The notes under the pieces are model-generated. The model was not told the origin of the DNA, did no database searches, and saw only the letters and a list, made by a program, of their open reading frames with translations. A stretch of DNA of 64,000 bases from Corynebacterium falsenii (lineage in GTDB: Bacteria; Actinomycetota; Actinomycetes; Mycobacteriales; Mycobacteriaceae), in the NCBI RefSeq assembly GCF_020099275.1, contig NZ_CP083646.1, positions 124,001-188,000 of the forward strand, read 5' to 3'. The position numbers and the translations under genes were made by a program. This document shows, one piece after another, positions 62,894 to 64,000 of this stretch. Position 1 is the first letter of the stretch. Every line of letters begins with the position of its first letter.

Positions 62894-63667
62894 CTAGTGA
62901 TGGTGGTGGGAGTGCTGATGATGACTGTGGCCGTGGGTGTGCGAGTGGCCGTGGTCTTCATCGCCGTGGGAGTGCGCAAACCCCTGCTCGTGATCAGCCA
63001 GCAGCGCAGCGGCGATGCCGTCATCGCCGTGGTGGAGCATGTGCTCCGCCGTCTCCGCCGCCAGTCTCACCGCAGTGCGCAGCGCCCCGGGTGAAAACAA
63101 CGCCTGCTGGTCTCCCCCGGCCACACCGAAATCTGCCCGTACCACTGCCACCGAATCGCAGTCCAGGCGGGCGAGGCGATCTCGGGTGGTGTCCAGCGTG
63201 GGCCACGTCCCATCGAAAGCCACCTCGACCGACACCTGTTCGGAATAGTGCTGGGCAAGGCGGAGGCGTCGAACCAATTCGGCATCAGCGAAAGGATCAA
63301 CGGCCTGCGACAGGAAAATCACCCCATCCACCTGCGACGCGAGGGAGCGAATGTGCTTACGGTACTGGGCGATCGTGTACGTGTCGTTGACCACCGGGCC
63401 GGCGATGCACACCGAACTGCCCGGGTTCTGGTCGCGGAACCAGCGCAACGCCTGTGCCGCCTGGGTGATGGACGTCAGATCTCGGCCGGTACTCATCGGC
63501 ACCACGGTCACCGCCGTCGCCGGGGACGTGGCGCGGAGTACGTCCTCCAGCTCGCGGCCGGTCGTGGCGATCGGCAGTTCGAGGAGCGCGGAGAGTTTCT
63601 GCGGCTCGGGGACTTCCGGACCCGCGTGGAGAATGATGGTGTGGGATTTATCCGTGGATGCTGTCAT
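62894..63667 (-). CDS. CbiX/SirB-like protein with histidine-rich tail, inside the urease operon
   Basis: 257 residues. The body resembles a two-domain cobalamin/sirohydrochlorin chelatase (CbiX/SirB): TVVPMSTGRDL near 58-68, then a second half with VDGVIFLSQAVDPF and VEVAFDGTWPTLDTTRDRL. The last 26 residues hold 14 His (HSHTHGHSHHQHSHHHH end), like the nickel-binding tail of UreE. It stands between ureA and ureB, with a gap of 18 to ureA and 24 to ureB, and no ureE is present. A nickel chaperone or store role is inferred; chelatase activity is unproven, as the active-site His pair is not clearly conserved. Confidence 0.7.
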   Translation of the reverse strand: MTASTDKSHTIILHAGPEVPEPQKLSALLELPIATTGRELEDVLRATSPATAVTVVPMSTGRDLTSITQAAQALRWFRDQNPGSSVCIAGPVVNDTYTIAQYRKHIRSLASQVDGVIFLSQAVDPFADAELVRRLRLAQHYSEQVSVEVAFDGTWPTLDTTRDRLARLDCDSVAVVRADFGVAGGDQQALFSPGALRTAVRLAAETAEHMLHHGDDGIAAALLADHEQGFAHSHGDEDHGHSHTHGHSHHQHSHHHH

Positions 63668-63685
63668 TGATCTTGTCGCACCCGT

Positions 63686-63991
63686 CTACTCGCCAATGGG
63701 GTCGTGCACGCTGACCAGCTTCGTGCCATCGGGGAACGTGGCCTCCACCTGCACCAAGCTCAGGCGCTCGCGCACGCCGGGCATCACATCGTCCGGCCCC
63801 AGCACCTGGGTGCCGATCTCCATGACCTCCGCGACGGTCTTGCCGTCACGGGCGGCCTCGATGCAGGCCTCGCTGACGATGGCCGTGGCCTCTGGGACGT
63901 TGAGCTGTAACCCCCGGTCCTTCCGGCGGCGGCTGACTTCCGCCATGGTGAAGATGTAGAGCTTGTCGAGCTCCCGTGGGGTTAGGGACAT
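63686..63991 (-). CDS. ureA: Urease subunit gamma
   Basis: Smallest structural subunit of urease. 101 residues, complete. [20 protein letters not shown] opens the family fold and [15 protein letters not shown] closes it. It is the first gene of the leftward urease operon seen here; its promoter lies outside the window or in the last few bases. Confidence 0.95.
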   Translation of the reverse strand: MSLTPRELDKLYIFTMAEVSRRRKDRGLQLNVPEATAIVSEACIEAARDGKTVAEVMEIGTQVLGPDDVMPGVRERLSLVQVEATFPDGTKLVSVHDPIGE

Positions 63992-64000
63992 CGTCTCCTC

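Noticed and set aside
1..64000. Prophage, integrative element, tRNA, rRNA or CRISPR array
   Set aside because: No integrase, phage structural gene, cloverleaf or regular spaced repeat array was found on either strand.

Overview
The window looks like a chromosomal segment from a high-GC mycolate actinobacterium, most likely a Corynebacterium. The gene order deoC, DUF2516, DUF445, murB/DUF2505, mshA, YbjN-like gene, gpm, senX3-regX3, ppx, an Rv0497-like membrane protein, proC, a BldC-like regulator, the 33-residue ribosomal protein bS22, a HAD phosphatase, a glutaredoxin-like gene, hemA-hemC-hemD-hemB follows the Mycobacterium tuberculosis Rv0478-Rv0512 block. The host cannot be named to species from this alone. 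I saw no tRNA, rRNA, CRISPR array, complete insertion sequence, integrase or phage gene.

Layout. 0-6.9 kb: the end of a metabolite:H+ symporter, rmlB (rhamnose for the cell wall), and a cytochrome c maturation operon (histidine phosphatase, TlpA/ResA-type thioredoxin, CcdA, ResB, CcsB) read leftward. 7-19.1 kb: a tetrapyrrole locus read leftward (hemA, hemC, hemD, hemB, hemL). It is interrupted by a secreted serine protease and by a three-gene membrane operon whose largest member is a P-type ATPase with every hallmark catalytic motif replaced. hemE and hemY are not seen here. 19.2-31.8 kb: the conserved housekeeping block from the glutaredoxin-like gene to mshA, including the SenX3-RegX3 phosphate two-component system beside exopolyphosphatase.

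32-42.5 kb is an accessory stretch between mshA and murB. It holds a fatty acyl-CoA ligase, an amidase-permease cassette framed by two copies of the ligase gene's last 37 bp, GABA degradation genes gabT-gabD with a divergent PucR-type regulator, an AT-rich abortive-infection (HEPN-type) gene that seems to have replaced the gene once coupled to the regulator, and a small YdeI-like gene. 42.5-48.9 kb returns to conserved backbone (murB, DUF2505, a methyltransferase, an LmeA-like lipoprotein-class protein, deoC, DUF2516, DUF445).

48.9-58 kb is again variable: a 3-hydroxyacyl-CoA dehydrogenase, a second acyl-CoA ligase, a secreted SGNH hydrolase broken by a one-base deletion in a G/C run, an NCS1 nucleobase-type permease, a GNAT-like pseudogene with two in-frame stops, a second abortive-infection-like gene and a gene-poor AT-rich gap. 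58-64 kb is a urease operon in the order ureA, X, ureB, ureC, ureF, ureG, ureD. It has no ureE; gene X, between ureA and ureB, encodes a CbiX/SirB-like protein ending in a histidine-rich tail, so it is a candidate replacement nickel chaperone. That gene and the motif-less P-type ATPase are the two most unusual things in the window.
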